64,000 nucleotides of DNA from Massilia putida (lineage in GTDB: Bacteria; Pseudomonadota; Gammaproteobacteria; Burkholderiales; Burkholderiaceae_D): contig NZ_CP019038.1 of assembly GCF_001941825.1 (NCBI RefSeq), forward strand, positions 5,828,001-5,892,000. The letters run 5' to 3'. The stretch's first letter is position 1. Every line of letters starts with the position of its first letter. Of the stretch, positions 52,415 through 62,932 are shown in pieces. The notes under the pieces were generated by a model. It saw only the letters and a list, made by a program, of their open reading frames with translations, was not told the DNA's origin and ran no database searches. A program made the translations under genes and the position numbers.

Positions 52415-53153
52415 GGCGCTCCGGCGCGAGGGCGGCTTCACCTACCTCGGCCTGATCATCCTCGTGACCGTGATCGGCCTGGTCGGCGCGGCCACGCTGA
52501 AAGTCGACGCGCTGCTGCGCCGCGCGCAGGCCGAGAAAGACCTGCTGGAGACCGGCGCCGCGTTCAGCGAAGCGCTGCGCACCTATGCCGAGGCGACGCC
52601 CAAGGGCCAGCCGTCGCAGCCGCCGTCGCTGCAGGAGCTGTTGAAGGATCCGCGTTTTCCCGGCGTGCGGCGGCACCTGCGCAAGATCTTCATCGACCCG
52701 CTGACGGGCAAGGCCGAGTGGGGCATCGTGTGGGCCAATCCCGGCGACCGGCGCGGCGTGCTGGCCGTGTACAGCCTGTCCAAGGCGAAGCCGCTGAAGG
52801 TGGCGAATTTCGACGCGCGCTTTTCCGGCTTCGAGAACAGGCAGCACATCTCGGACTGGAAGTTCGTGGCGACTGGGCAGGGGCTCGTGCAGGGACAGGT
52901 GCTGGCGCAAGGGAAGCCCCAGGCGCAGATCCAGCCGTCGCTGTTCCAGCCGCCGTCCGGGGGCGTGCCGGCCGAGCCGCCGTCGCTGTTTCCCGGACGG
53001 GGCGCGGCGCAGTCGGATGCGGCGCCGCCCGTGCCGCCGATGCAACCGGCAGACGCGCCGCCGGCCGAGAAGGCCGAGGGCGACGACAGGGATGCGAAGG
53101 AGGCGAAGGACGGCGAGCCGGCGCCGCCGTCCGCCGCGGGCGACGGCCGCTAG
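52401..53153 (+). CDS. Pseudopilin-like protein 4 lacking Glu5, with a proline-rich tail
   Basis: The 250-residue protein has a prepilin-like start (KALRREGG, then FTYLGLIILVTVIGLVGAATL). Position 5 is Gly rather than Glu, a change also found in tip pseudopilins such as GspK. The globular domain spans about residues 30-150 (LLETGAAFSEALRTYAEATPKG, HISDWKFVATGQGLVQGQVLAQG). Residues ~165-250 are Pro/Ala/acidic low-complexity sequence. ATG 52401 was chosen because it places the cleavage site ten residues in. It ends the operon and converges with murJ, four bases apart. A tip or cargo-recognition role is a guess. Confidence 0.78.
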   Translation: MRSGKALRREGGFTYLGLIILVTVIGLVGAATLKVDALLRRAQAEKDLLETGAAFSEALRTYAEATPKGQPSQPPSLQELLKDPRFPGVRRHLRKIFIDPLTGKAEWGIVWANPGDRRGVLAVYSLSKAKPLKVANFDARFSGFENRQHISDWKFVATGQGLVQGQVLAQGKPQAQIQPSLFQPPSGGVPAEPPSLFPGRGAAQSDAAPPVPPMQPADAPPAEKAEGDDRDAKEAKDGEPAPPSAAGDGR

Positions 53154-53157
53154 ACCG

Positions 53158-54702
53158 TCACTTGGCGCGGCGCATGAACTGGCGCGGACGGAAGCCCAGC
53201 GCCAGCAGCACGGCGAAATAGACGATGGCGGACACGCCGATGATGAGGAACAGCGCCCCGGCGCGCAGCACCGGGTGGGCGCGCAGCGCGGCCCAGTCGA
53301 GCTGCGCCTGGCTGAACCACGCCACGCCGCCCATCAGCGCGACGGCCGCGACCACTTTCAAAAAGAACGGCAGCCAGCCCGCATGCGGCACGTAGATGGC
53401 GCGGCGGCGCAGGCCCGTGAACAGGAAGCTGGCATTGATGCAGGCGCCCAGGCCGATCGACAGCGCGAGGCCCGCCACGCCGAGCACCGGCACGAACACC
53501 AGGTTCATCAGCTGCGTGGCGACGAGCACGCCGACGGCGATCTTCACCGGCGTGCGGATGTCCTGGCGTGCATAGAAGGCCGGCGCGAGGATCTTGACGA
53601 GGATGATGCCGAGCAGGCCGGCCGCATAGGCCATCAGCGGCGCCGTGGCGGCGCTGACGGCGTGCGCGTTGAAGGCGCCGTAGTTGAACAGGGTCGCGAT
53701 CAGCGGCTCGGCCAGCGCGGCCAGGCCGACGGCCGCCGGGAGGGCGAGCAGGAACGTCAGGCGCAGGCCCCAGTCGAGCAGGGCGGAGTATTCGACGGGG
53801 TCGCCGTCCGCGTTCGCCTTCGACAGGCTGGGCAGCAGCACGGTGCCCAGCGCGACGCCCAGCATGCCGGTCGGGAATTCCATCAGCCGGTCCGCGTACT
53901 GCAGCACGGAGACGCTGCCGGCGCCCAGGCGCGACGCGATATTCGTGTTGATGAGCAGGCTGATCTGCGCAGCCGACACGGCGAACACGGCCGGCCCCAT
54001 CTTCTTGAGGATGCGGCGCACGCCGGGATCCGACAGGCCGGCGAAGGGATTCACCGACAGGCGCGGCAGCATGCCGATGCGCTTCAAGGCCGGGATCTGG
54101 ATGCCGACCTGCAGCACGCCGCCGACCATCACGGCGACGGCCATCGAATAGATCGGCACGTCGAAATACTTCACCATGAACAGCGAAAAGAAGATCGAGG
54201 ACAGGTTCCACAGCACGGGCGTGAACGCCGGGATCTTGAATTCGCGCCAGGTATTCAGCACGGCGCCGGCCAGCACGACGAACGACATGCACAGGATGTA
54301 CGGGAACATCAGCCGGGTCATGACGACGCCGGCGTCGAACGCCGGGCCGGTCAGGCCGCTGGCGATGACGTACAGGACGATCGGCGCGCCGATGATGCCG
54401 ATGAGGCTGGTGACCAATGTCGCCCACACGAGCGTATTGGCCACGTGGTCGACGAGGGTGCGGGTGGCGGCGTCGCCTTGCTGGCTCTTGTACTCGGCCA
54501 GGATCGGCACGAACGCTTGCGAGAACGCGCCCTCGCCGAACAGGCGGCGCAGCAGGTTGGGCAGGCGGAACGCGATGTTGAAGGCGTCGGTGTAATCGCT
54601 GGCGCCGAAGGCACGGGCAAAGAGGGAATCGCGCAACAGGCCGGTGATACGGGACAGCATCGTCATGCTCGAGATGGCTGCCAGGGTCTTGAGTAGGTTC
54701 AT
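53158..54702 (-). CDS. murJ: Lipid II flippase MurJ
   Basis: MurJ moves lipid II across the inner membrane for peptidoglycan synthesis. The 514-residue protein has 13-14 predicted helices and the family N-terminus SSMTMLSRITGLLRDSLFARAFGASDYTDAFNIAFRLPNLLRRLFGEGAFSQAFVP, with the conserved arginines. AVTAQISLLINTNIAS-like text (AVSAAQISLLINTNIASRL) and SVLQYADRLMEFPTGMLGVALGTVLLP are further MurJ signatures. It lies divergent to rpsT, a common betaproteobacterial arrangement. Confidence 0.95.
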   Translation of the reverse strand: MNLLKTLAAISSMTMLSRITGLLRDSLFARAFGASDYTDAFNIAFRLPNLLRRLFGEGAFSQAFVPILAEYKSQQGDAATRTLVDHVANTLVWATLVTSLIGIIGAPIVLYVIASGLTGPAFDAGVVMTRLMFPYILCMSFVVLAGAVLNTWREFKIPAFTPVLWNLSSIFFSLFMVKYFDVPIYSMAVAVMVGGVLQVGIQIPALKRIGMLPRLSVNPFAGLSDPGVRRILKKMGPAVFAVSAAQISLLINTNIASRLGAGSVSVLQYADRLMEFPTGMLGVALGTVLLPSLSKANADGDPVEYSALLDWGLRLTFLLALPAAVGLAALAEPLIATLFNYGAFNAHAVSAATAPLMAYAAGLLGIILVKILAPAFYARQDIRTPVKIAVGVLVATQLMNLVFVPVLGVAGLALSIGLGACINASFLFTGLRRRAIYVPHAGWLPFFLKVVAAVALMGGVAWFSQAQLDWAALRAHPVLRAGALFLIIGVSAIVYFAVLLALGFRPRQFMRRAK

Positions 54703-54745
54703 AGCCCGCGATTATAGCTGGGCACGCATAAAAGCGAACCAGGAT

Positions 54746-54774
54746 TTGCCCTTCGATGAAACCTTCGCTATAAT
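54746..54774 (+). promoter_or_regulatory. Sigma-70 promoter of rpsT
   Basis: TTGCCC (54746-54751), a 17-base spacer and a perfect TATAAT (54769-54774) lie about 105 bases before the rpsT start codon. The resulting leader of roughly 95 bases is of the kind used for S20 autoregulation in E. coli; regulation here is not shown. Confidence 0.75.
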
Positions 54775-54878
54775 CGAGGGCTGTATTGAATTCTGTTAGC
54801 AGACACTCGTTTGGCAGGCACTGGAATGGGCCGGTTTGAATGTTTGCAAACGCAACTTGACCCCGATTAGGAAATTCC

Positions 54879-55145
54879 ATGGCAAATACCGCACAGGCGC
54901 GCAAGCGCGCTCGTCAGGCAGTTAAGCAAAACGCGCACAACTCGGCTCAGCGCTCGACCCTGCGTACCGCAATCAAGGCCGTCCGCAAGGCCATCCAGGC
55001 AGGCGACAAGGCCGCTGCCTCGCAAATCTTCCAGCAGTCCGTGTCGACCATCGACAGCATCGCTGACAAGAAAATCATCCACAAGAACAAGGCCGCTCGC
55101 CACAAGAGCCGCCTGGCTGCCGCCATCAAGGCCCTGTCGGCTTAA
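54879..55145 (+). CDS. rpsT: 30S ribosomal protein S20
   Basis: S20 is a small basic protein bound to 16S rRNA. The 88 residues match the family closely: [20 protein letters not shown] at the start, [19 protein letters not shown] in the middle and [20 protein letters not shown] at the end. The ATG at 54879 follows a weak AGGAAATT site. It is monocistronic, with a promoter at 54746-54774 and a terminator at 55225-55258. Confidence 0.97.
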   Translation: MANTAQARKRARQAVKQNAHNSAQRSTLRTAIKAVRKAIQAGDKAAASQIFQQSVSTIDSIADKKIIHKNKAARHKSRLAAAIKALSA

Positions 55146-55224
55146 TACACCCGACAGCGACGCGCACGCGGCCAAGGCCGCGTTGTCCGCGTGGCGTTAT
55201 TGAGTCCAGGAGACTCATTAACAA

Positions 55225-55258
55225 AAACCCGCCTCGACGCAAGTCCGGCGGGTTTTTT
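55225..55258 (+). terminator. Rho-independent terminator of rpsT
   Basis: AAACCCGCC (55225-55233) pairs with GGCGGGTTT (from 55247) and ends in six T (55253-55258). Confidence 0.88.
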
Positions 55259-55309
55259 GTTGCCTGAAACCGGTGTCAGAGCCCGGGTCAGAGCCCGTTT
55301 TTAGGCAAC

Positions 55310-55334
55310 AAAAAAGGCAGCCCGCAGGCTGCCT
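55310..55334 (-). terminator. Rho-independent terminator of the small exported protein gene
   Basis: On the minus strand AGGCAGCC, loop TGCG and GGCTGCCT are followed by a run of T (complement of the A-run at 55310-55315). It lies 18 bases beyond the stop of the minus-strand gene. Confidence 0.85.
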
Positions 55335-55352
55335 GGATGCGCTTCGATGCGC

Positions 55353-55562
55353 TTATTTGCTTGCCGGCTCGGCCGAAGCGGCGTCGGCTGCGGCGGCCTT
55401 CTTGGCCTTCTTGTGGTGCTTCTTCATTTTCTTCGCGGGAGCGGCAGGCTGCTCGGCGGCGGCCGATGCGGCCGGAGCGGCTGCGGCCGGGGCCGGAGCC
55501 TGGGCGGCGAAAGCGGAAACGGCGAACAGGGAAGCAACCAGGCCAGCGATCAGTTTGGACAT
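55353..55562 (-). CDS. Small exported Ala/Lys-rich protein
   Basis: The 69-residue protein has a clean signal peptide (SKLIAGLVASLFAVSAFA, cut before AQAP). The mature part is an Ala/Pro segment followed by a basic block (KKMKKHHKKAKKAA) and an Ala/Ser tail. ATG 55562 has a good AAGGAA site; the frame upstream is open but unlikely to be coding. Similar low-complexity acid-shock-like or Asr-type proteins occur in this bacterial group, but no function can be assigned. It has its own terminator. Confidence 0.75.
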   Translation of the reverse strand: MSKLIAGLVASLFAVSAFAAQAPAPAAAAPAASAAAEQPAAPAKKMKKHHKKAKKAAAADAASAEPASK

Positions 55563-55697
55563 TTCGGGTTCCTTTAAAGAAGAAGGTGATCCACAACGGT
55601 GAATCTGCTCCCTTAACGGCGCCACAGAGTTGCCGGTTGACAGCTTTTTTGCTCAGCCTACATTAAATTTTGGAAAGGTTGATCTATCGCAAACGCA

Positions 55698-56264
55698 TCA
55701 ACCCTTGCTCCCAACGGCGGCGGCCGGCACTTCCATCCATTCGCCCGGCATCAAGGGATGCGTCGCCAGCGAGAACGGCCCGATGCTCGAGCGCACCAGG
55801 CGCAAGGTCGGCAGCCCGACGGCGGCCGTCATGCGCCGCACCTGGCGGTTTTTCCCTTCCTCGAGCGTGATCGCGACCCAGCTGGTCGGCTTGTCGTGGC
55901 GCACGCGGATGGGCGGGTTGCGCGGCCACAGCCAGTCCGGCTCCGCAATCAACGTGGCGCGGCACGGCTTCGTCGTGAAGTCGCCCAGGTCGATCGGGGC
56001 TTGCAGGCGATCGAGACTGGCGCGGTCGGCGACGCCTTCCAGCTGCACCAGATAGGTCTTCGCTTCCTTGTGGTCCGGATGGGCGATCTGGTGCTGCAGT
56101 CGGCCGTCGTCCGTGAGCAGCATCAAGCCTTCGCTGTCGGCGTCGAGGCGCCCGGCCGGGTAGATGTTCGGGATGTCGAGGTAATCGGCGAGGGTCTCGC
56201 GCGCGTCCTCGCGCGAGAACTGGCACAGCACCTGGAAGGGTTTATTGAACAGGATGAGGGACAT
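55698..56264 (-). CDS. rluE: 23S rRNA pseudouridine synthase RluE-type
   Basis: RluE makes pseudouridine 2457 in 23S rRNA in E. coli. The 188-residue protein starts SLILFNKPFQVLCQFSRED and has the catalytic Asp in AGRLDADSEGLMLLT. LWPRNPPIRVRHDKPTSWVAITLEEGKNRQVRRMTAAVGLPTLRL follows, which is specific to the RluE branch. It lacks an S4 domain, as RluE does. The ATG at 56264 sets the family N-terminus; the longer open frame overlaps the icd promoter region and looks spurious. Confidence 0.92.
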   Translation of the reverse strand: MSLILFNKPFQVLCQFSREDARETLADYLDIPNIYPAGRLDADSEGLMLLTDDGRLQHQIAHPDHKEAKTYLVQLEGVADRASLDRLQAPIDLGDFTTKPCRATLIAEPDWLWPRNPPIRVRHDKPTSWVAITLEEGKNRQVRRMTAAVGLPTLRLVRSSIGPFSLATHPLMPGEWMEVPAAAVGSKG

Positions 56265-56409
56265 GGGGGATGGTTTTTGGAGCAAAATAGCGAGCCTGCG
56301 GCACGTCGCGATCAATACTGGTGCATAATGTTGTGTCAGTGTTGCGTCTTCGACAAGACCGACGCCACCCATTATTCTAATCGACCGGCCGACGCCCACT
56401 CCGGAGAAC

Positions 56410-57666
56410 ATGATGGTTCAACATATTAAAGTACCTACCGATGGTCAAAAGATCGCTGTCAACGCAGACTTCACGCTGAACGTCCCCGACCAGCCGGTCA
56501 TTCCCTATATCGAGGGCGACGGCACCGGCGTCGATATCACGCCCGTGATGCTGAAAGTCGTCGACGCGGCCGTGGCGAAGGCCTACGGCGGCCAGCGCAA
56601 GATCGCATGGATGGAAGTGTTTGCCGGCGAGAAGTCGACGCAGGTCTATGGACCGGACGTCTGGCTGCCGACCGAGACGCTGGACGTCGTGCGCGAGTAC
56701 GTCGTCTCGATCAAGGGCCCGCTGACGACGCCGGTGGGCGGCGGCATCCGCTCGCTGAACGTGGCGCTGCGCCAGGAACTCGACCTGTACGTCTGCCTGC
56801 GCCCCGTGCGCTACTTCAACGGCGTACCGTCGCCGCTGCGCGAGCCGCACAAGACGGACATGGTCATCTTCCGCGAGAACTCGGAAGACATCTATGCCGG
56901 CATCGAATGGGCCGCCGAGTCGCCCGAGGCGAAGAAGGTCATCGAGTTCCTGACGCGCGAGATGGGCGTGCGCAAGATCCGCTTCCCGGAGACGTCCGCG
57001 ATCGGTGTCAAGCCGGTGTCGCGCGAAGGCACGGAACGCCTCGTGCGCAAGGCGATCCAGTATGCCGTCGACAACGACAAGCCGTCCGTGACCATTGTCC
57101 ACAAGGGCAATATCATGAAGTACACGGAAGGCGGTTTCCGCGACTGGGCGGATGCGCTGGCGCAACGCGAATTCGGCGCGGAACTGATCGATGGCGGCCC
57201 GTGGTGCAAGTTCAAGAACCCTCGCACGGGCAAGGACATCGTCGTCAAGGATTCGATCGCGGATGCGTTCCTGCAGCAGATCCTGCTGCGTCCGGCCGAA
57301 TACAGCGTGATCGCCACGCTGAACCTGAACGGCGACTATATCTCCGATGCATTGGCGGCCCAGGTGGGCGGCATCGGCATCGCGCCGGGCGCCAATATGT
57401 CGGATTCGGTCGCGATGTTCGAAGCGACGCACGGCACAGCGCCGAAGTATGCGGGCAAGGATTACGTGAACCCCGGTTCGCTGATCCTGTCGGCCGAGAT
57501 GATGCTGCGCCATATGGGGTGGACGGAAGCCGCCGACCTCATCATCAGTTCGATGGAAAAGGCGATCGCGTCCAAGCGCGTCACCTACGACTTCGCGCGC
57601 CTGATGGAAGGCGCGACGCAGGTATCGTGCTCGGGCTTCGGCGAGGTCATGATCGAGAATATGTAA
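56410..57666 (+). CDS. icd: Isocitrate dehydrogenase, NADP-dependent
   Basis: Icd oxidises isocitrate to 2-oxoglutarate in the TCA cycle. The 418-residue protein matches the E. coli-type enzyme: [39 protein letters not shown] with the substrate-binding and regulatory Ser, [31 protein letters not shown] and [23 protein letters not shown]. The initial ATG doublet (56410 and 56413) leaves one residue uncertain. It is transcribed divergently from rluE and followed by a terminator. Confidence 0.96.
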   Translation: MMVQHIKVPTDGQKIAVNADFTLNVPDQPVIPYIEGDGTGVDITPVMLKVVDAAVAKAYGGQRKIAWMEVFAGEKSTQVYGPDVWLPTETLDVVREYVVSIKGPLTTPVGGGIRSLNVALRQELDLYVCLRPVRYFNGVPSPLREPHKTDMVIFRENSEDIYAGIEWAAESPEAKKVIEFLTREMGVRKIRFPETSAIGVKPVSREGTERLVRKAIQYAVDNDKPSVTIVHKGNIMKYTEGGFRDWADALAQREFGAELIDGGPWCKFKNPRTGKDIVVKDSIADAFLQQILLRPAEYSVIATLNLNGDYISDALAAQVGGIGIAPGANMSDSVAMFEATHGTAPKYAGKDYVNPGSLILSAEMMLRHMGWTEAADLIISSMEKAIASKRVTYDFARLMEGATQVSCSGFGEVMIENM

Positions 57667-57687
57667 GCAGTTCGATTGACGCACATC

Positions 57688-57714
57688 AAGCCCCGTCTAC
57701 GTGCGGGGCTTTTT
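57688..57714 (+). terminator. Rho-independent terminator of icd
   Basis: AAGCCCCG (57688-57695), an eight-base loop and CGGGGCTT (57704-57711) run into five T. It lies 22 bases after the icd stop codon. Confidence 0.88.
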
Positions 57715-57761
57715 GTTTCCGTACTAATATAGAGAGAGGGTGGGGTCCGGACGTCGGGCAT

Positions 57762-57786
57762 AAAAAAACCCCGCCGTAGCGGGGCC
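57762..57786 (-). terminator. Rho-independent terminator of the cold-shock gene
   Basis: On the minus strand CCCCGC and GCGGGG pair around a four-base loop, followed by seven T (complement of the A-run 57762-57768). It lies just beyond the minus-strand stop codon at 57805. Confidence 0.85.
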
Positions 57787-57804
57787 TTCTGCTTCCGAGG
57801 GTGC

Positions 57805-58008
57805 TTACGCGCCGACGATGTTGGAAGCTTGCTTGCCTTTCGGGCCTTGCGTGACTTCGAATTGGACTTTTTGACCTTCTTTGAGGGTCTTAAAACCGTT
57901 CATATTGATTGCGGAGAAGTGCGCGAACAAATCTTCGCCGCCGTCATCAGGGGTGATGAAGCCAAAACCTTTGGAATCATTGAACCACTTAACAGTACCT
58001 GTTGCCAT
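57805..58008 (-). CDS. Cold-shock domain protein (CspA family)
   Basis: The 67-residue single-domain RNA chaperone has both RNA-binding motifs: [16 protein letters not shown] (RNP1, KGFGFI) and DLFAHFSAI (RNP2-like, LFAHF). The ending is [23 protein letters not shown] 58008 follows a GAAGGT site; the open frame upstream is leader sequence. The leader is about 70-80 bases if the promoter at 58089-58118 is right, shorter than the long leader of E. coli cspA. It could be any of the CspA/CspE-like paralogues. Confidence 0.95.
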   Translation of the reverse strand: MATGTVKWFNDSKGFGFITPDDGGEDLFAHFSAINMNGFKTLKEGQKVQFEVTQGPKGKQASNIVGA

Positions 58009-58088
58009 AAAATAACCTTCGATTAAAAACGAATCACACGAGCCATAAAAGCAAGAAGCTTCTTGCCCCCTCCTCAGCCTGCTCACTT

Positions 58089-58118
58089 CTTATCAACAAG
58101 TACATAAGTACATGTCAA
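58089..58118 (-). promoter_or_regulatory. Possible promoter of the cold-shock gene
   Basis: On the minus strand a perfect TTGACA -35 (complement of 58113-58118) is followed after 18 bases by GATAAG (58089-58094), a 4/6 match to the -10 element. An overlapping alternative with TTGACT lies about 35 bases further upstream. Confidence 0.4.
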
Positions 58119-58171
58119 TAACTGCATTGTTGGTGCAATAATCTTGTAAGTCAAGCGGTTTTGAACACGTG

Positions 58172-58189
58172 TTGTGAAAATTTTCACAA
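58172..58189. promoter_or_regulatory. 18-base perfect palindrome in the csp-clpS divergent region
   Basis: Half-site TTGTGAAAA is followed directly by its complement. The 326-base region 58009-58334 between the divergent csp and clpS genes contains this palindrome. Next to it, at about 58193-58219, is an imperfect hairpin (GCCAAAAATCAA against TTGATTTTGGC). No gene is seen there. A regulator site shared by both promoters is possible. Confidence 0.45.
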
Positions 58190-58334
58190 TCGCCAAAAAT
58201 CAACCTCTTGATTTTGGCAATCGGACCGCCATCTGCGCACCAACTGGAAAACGCGTAAGATGGAAAGCAAATGGGATTACCCTGAGCGTTAGTTTCCGCA
58301 CACACGAAGATCGAAAGCAATTTAGAATACCCCT

Positions 58335-58633
58335 ATGGCAACCAAGCACGATACCGAACAGCTGCTGGAGCGGCAGACAGTCAAGCCACCTCCGTTGTAT
58401 CAGGTGGCGTTGCTTAATGACGACTACACGCCGATGGAGTTCGTGGTCGCCATCATCCAGGAGTACTTCAACAAGGATCGCGAGACGGCGACGCAGATCA
58501 TGCTTTCTGTACACCGACATGGCAAAGGGGTGTGCGGCGTGTTTTCCAAAGATATAGCGTGTACCAAAGTGGAGTTTGTATTAACGCATGCGCGCAAGGC
58601 AGGCCATCCCCTGCAGTGCGTGATGGAGGAAGT

Positions 58634-58637
<4 letters not shown>
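58335..58637 (+). CDS. clpS: ClpS adaptor protein
   Basis: ClpS binds N-degron substrates and hands them to ClpAP. The 100-residue protein has the core motif [17 protein letters not shown] (with the substrate-pocket NDD-T-MEFV set), then [17 protein letters not shown] and the ending [13 protein letters not shown]. Its stop overlaps the clpA start (ATGA), the standard arrangement. Confidence 0.96.
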
Positions 58638-60934
<2,297 letters not shown>

Positions 60935-60954
60935 GCGATCAGTATCGCTGCACC

Positions 60955-60985
60955 GAAAGCCCGCCTCGTGCGGGCTTTCTTTTTT
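60955..60985 (+). terminator. Rho-independent terminator of clpSA
   Basis: GAAAGCCCGC (60955-60964) pairs with GCGGGCTTTC (60970-60979) around a five-base loop and is followed by six T. Confidence 0.9.
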
Positions 60986-61091
60986 GTCATTCACATGTCA
61001 CAAAAGAATGTGTGGCTGTCACATATAGTCATTTTGTTGTCATATGGCATTTCTATAATCGGTCGCATCCCTCCCATCCGGATACGACCCC

Positions 61092-62723
61092 ATGCGACTC
61101 GCACACCTCCACACCGGCACCAAGATCATCGGCGCCTTTGCCGTGGTGTCCCTAGCCATCGTCATCATTTCCATCGTCGCGCTGTGGCGCATGCAGGCCG
61201 CCGACGCCATCACGAACGACCTCGTCAACAATAAACTCGCCCGCCAGCAGATGACGGCCGAGTTGCTGGGCTTGACGCGCCTGAACGGTGCGCGGGCCGT
61301 GGCCATCGCCCGCAGTGACAGTCTCGAAGCCGCCGACTACTTCCAGAACATGCTCACGCAGGGGGACAAGAACGCGACCGCCCTGGAGTCGAAACTGGGT
61401 GCGCTGCCGTCCGTGGCGGAGGAACGCGCGCTGATCGACGCCGTCGCGCAGCGCAAGGCCGCTTACCTGAAAGTACGCCAGCAAGTCTTCCAGGCCAAGG
61501 ACCTCGGCAAGACGCAGGAAGTCGAACAGTTGGCGGCCGGCGACCTGGCCGCCACCTTCGACGCCTACACCCGCGCCCTCGACGCGCTGCTGGCCTGGCA
61601 GACCCGCGAAGCCCACGCGATGGCCGCCACGTCCGCGCAGGCGTTCGCCTTGAGCCGCGTGCTGCTGCCCGCGTTCGGCGCGGCCGCCTTGCTGATCGGT
61701 TGCGCGGCCGGCTGGCTGCTCACGCGCAGCATCGTCACGCCGCTGCAGGATGCCGTGGCGCTCGCCGAGCGCGTTGCGAAAGGCGATCTTTCCGCCACCA
61801 TCGCCCATGACCGCGGCGACGAGATCGGCCGCCTGTTCGATGCACTGAACCATATGACGGGTGGGGTGTCGGCCACCGTCGTCCAAGTGCTCGACAGCGC
61901 CAGGATGATCGACGGCGCATCGGCCGAGATCGCGGCCGGCAACCGCGACCTGTCGCACCGGACGGAAGAGCAGGCCCGCAGCCTGCATGCGACCGTGCAG
62001 GCGATGGCCGACCTGACCGAGGCGGTCGAACAGAACCACGTCAACGCGCACGACGCCAACGAGCTCGCGCTGGCCGCATCCGGTGTGGCGAAAGAGGGCG
62101 CCGGCGCCGTCGAGCAGATGGTCGCGCGCATGGAGACGATCCGCCAGTCGGCCGCGCGCATCGGCGACATCACCGCGATGATCGACGGCATCGCGTTCCA
62201 GACGAATATCCTGGCCTTGAATGCGGCCGTCGAGGCGGCGCGCGCCGGCGAGCAGGGACGCGGCTTCGCCGTCGTCGCCGGCGAGGTGCGCAATCTGGCC
62301 CAACATTCGGCGGCGGCCGCCAAGGAAATCAAGAACCTCATCGGCGAATCGACGGGCGCCATCGAATCCGGTGCCGGCATCGCCAGCGCGGCGGGCGGCA
62401 CGATGCGCGAGATCCTCGGCCGCGTGCAGCAGGTGGCCGATCTGCTGCATGCGATCGACGGCGCCAGCTCGGAACAGGCAGCCGGCATCGCCCGCGTGCG
62501 CCGCGTCATCGCCGACATGGACGAGGCGACCCAGCAGAATGCCGCCATGGTCGAACAGGCGGCGGCCGCGGCGGCAACGCTGCGCGCGCAGGCGGAGGAG
62601 CTGACGGGCGTCGTGTCCACGTTCCGCGTGCGGGGCGACCAGGCGGAACCTCACGTGCTGGTGGCGGAAGACGAGGGCGCGCATGGGCGCGGCCTGGCGC
62701 TGCCGGCGCCGGCGTATGCCTGA
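61092..62723 (+). CDS. Methyl-accepting chemotaxis protein
   Basis: The 543-residue receptor has a membrane helix at residues ~11-32 and a periplasmic four-helix-bundle sensor (~35-190, Tar/4HB type). A second helix near 197-217 leads into HAMP (SIVTPLQDAVALAERVAKGDLSATI) and the cytoplasmic signalling domain, whose hairpin IDGIAFQTNILALNAAVEAARAGEQGRGFAVVAGEVRNLAQ is strongly conserved. There is no C-terminal NWETF-type tether. Short methyl-helices suggest the 36H class. A TATAAT at 61054-61059 may be part of its promoter, but no good -35 is seen. The ligand is unknown. Confidence 0.94.
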   Translation: MRLAHLHTGTKIIGAFAVVSLAIVIISIVALWRMQAADAITNDLVNNKLARQQMTAELLGLTRLNGARAVAIARSDSLEAADYFQNMLTQGDKNATALESKLGALPSVAEERALIDAVAQRKAAYLKVRQQVFQAKDLGKTQEVEQLAAGDLAATFDAYTRALDALLAWQTREAHAMAATSAQAFALSRVLLPAFGAAALLIGCAAGWLLTRSIVTPLQDAVALAERVAKGDLSATIAHDRGDEIGRLFDALNHMTGGVSATVVQVLDSARMIDGASAEIAAGNRDLSHRTEEQARSLHATVQAMADLTEAVEQNHVNAHDANELALAASGVAKEGAGAVEQMVARMETIRQSAARIGDITAMIDGIAFQTNILALNAAVEAARAGEQGRGFAVVAGEVRNLAQHSAAAAKEIKNLIGESTGAIESGAGIASAAGGTMREILGRVQQVADLLHAIDGASSEQAAGIARVRRVIADMDEATQQNAAMVEQAAAAAATLRAQAEELTGVVSTFRVRGDQAEPHVLVAEDEGAHGRGLALPAPAYA

Positions 62724-62743
62724 TCAGTCAACGTTTGTTCGAC

Positions 62744-62868
62744 CGTCGTCCCCGGGCAGGCGGGGACCCATGCTGAGTCACGGAAGTCGCTGTCCTGGAA
62801 GCATTGCGCGTACTCGGCAGGCCGACTCCGGAAGCCCAGCATGGGCTCCCGCCTGCGCGGGAGCGACG
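62744..62868. repeat. Palindromic intergenic repeat, family B, copy 2
   Basis: This is the inverted counterpart of the element at 41154-41253. It begins CGTCGTCCCCGGGCAGGCG with ACCCATGCTGAG and ends CCCAGCATGGGCTCCCGCC ... CGCGGGAGCGACG. Both ends can form hairpins. It lies between the chemotaxis receptor gene and a convergent metabolic gene. Confidence 0.65.
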
Positions 62869-62872
62869 TTCT

Positions 62873-62932
62873 AACTCAGATCGCCGCCAGCGAACTCAAA
62901 TCCCCGCCGGCGAACTCAGATCGCCGCCAGCG
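62873..62932. repeat. Three tandem 20-base repeats at the 3' end of the PLP-enzyme gene
   Basis: Copies lie at 62873-62892, 62893-62912 and 62913-62932. The first and third are identical (AACTCAGATCGCCGCCAGCG); the second differs at three positions. The third copy contains the stop codon and last codons of the minus-strand gene, so the gene end has been triplicated downstream. Confidence 0.85.

Noticed and set aside
53017..54696. 559-residue plus-strand open frame opposite murJ
   Set aside because: Antisense of MurJ, rich in Arg, Gln, Asp and His without any domain; a GC-content artefact.
55273..55602. 109-residue plus-strand frame opposite the small exported protein
   Set aside because: Antisense of an Ala-rich gene with its own ribosome site and terminator; the hydrophobic stretch results from the complement of Ala/Lys codons.
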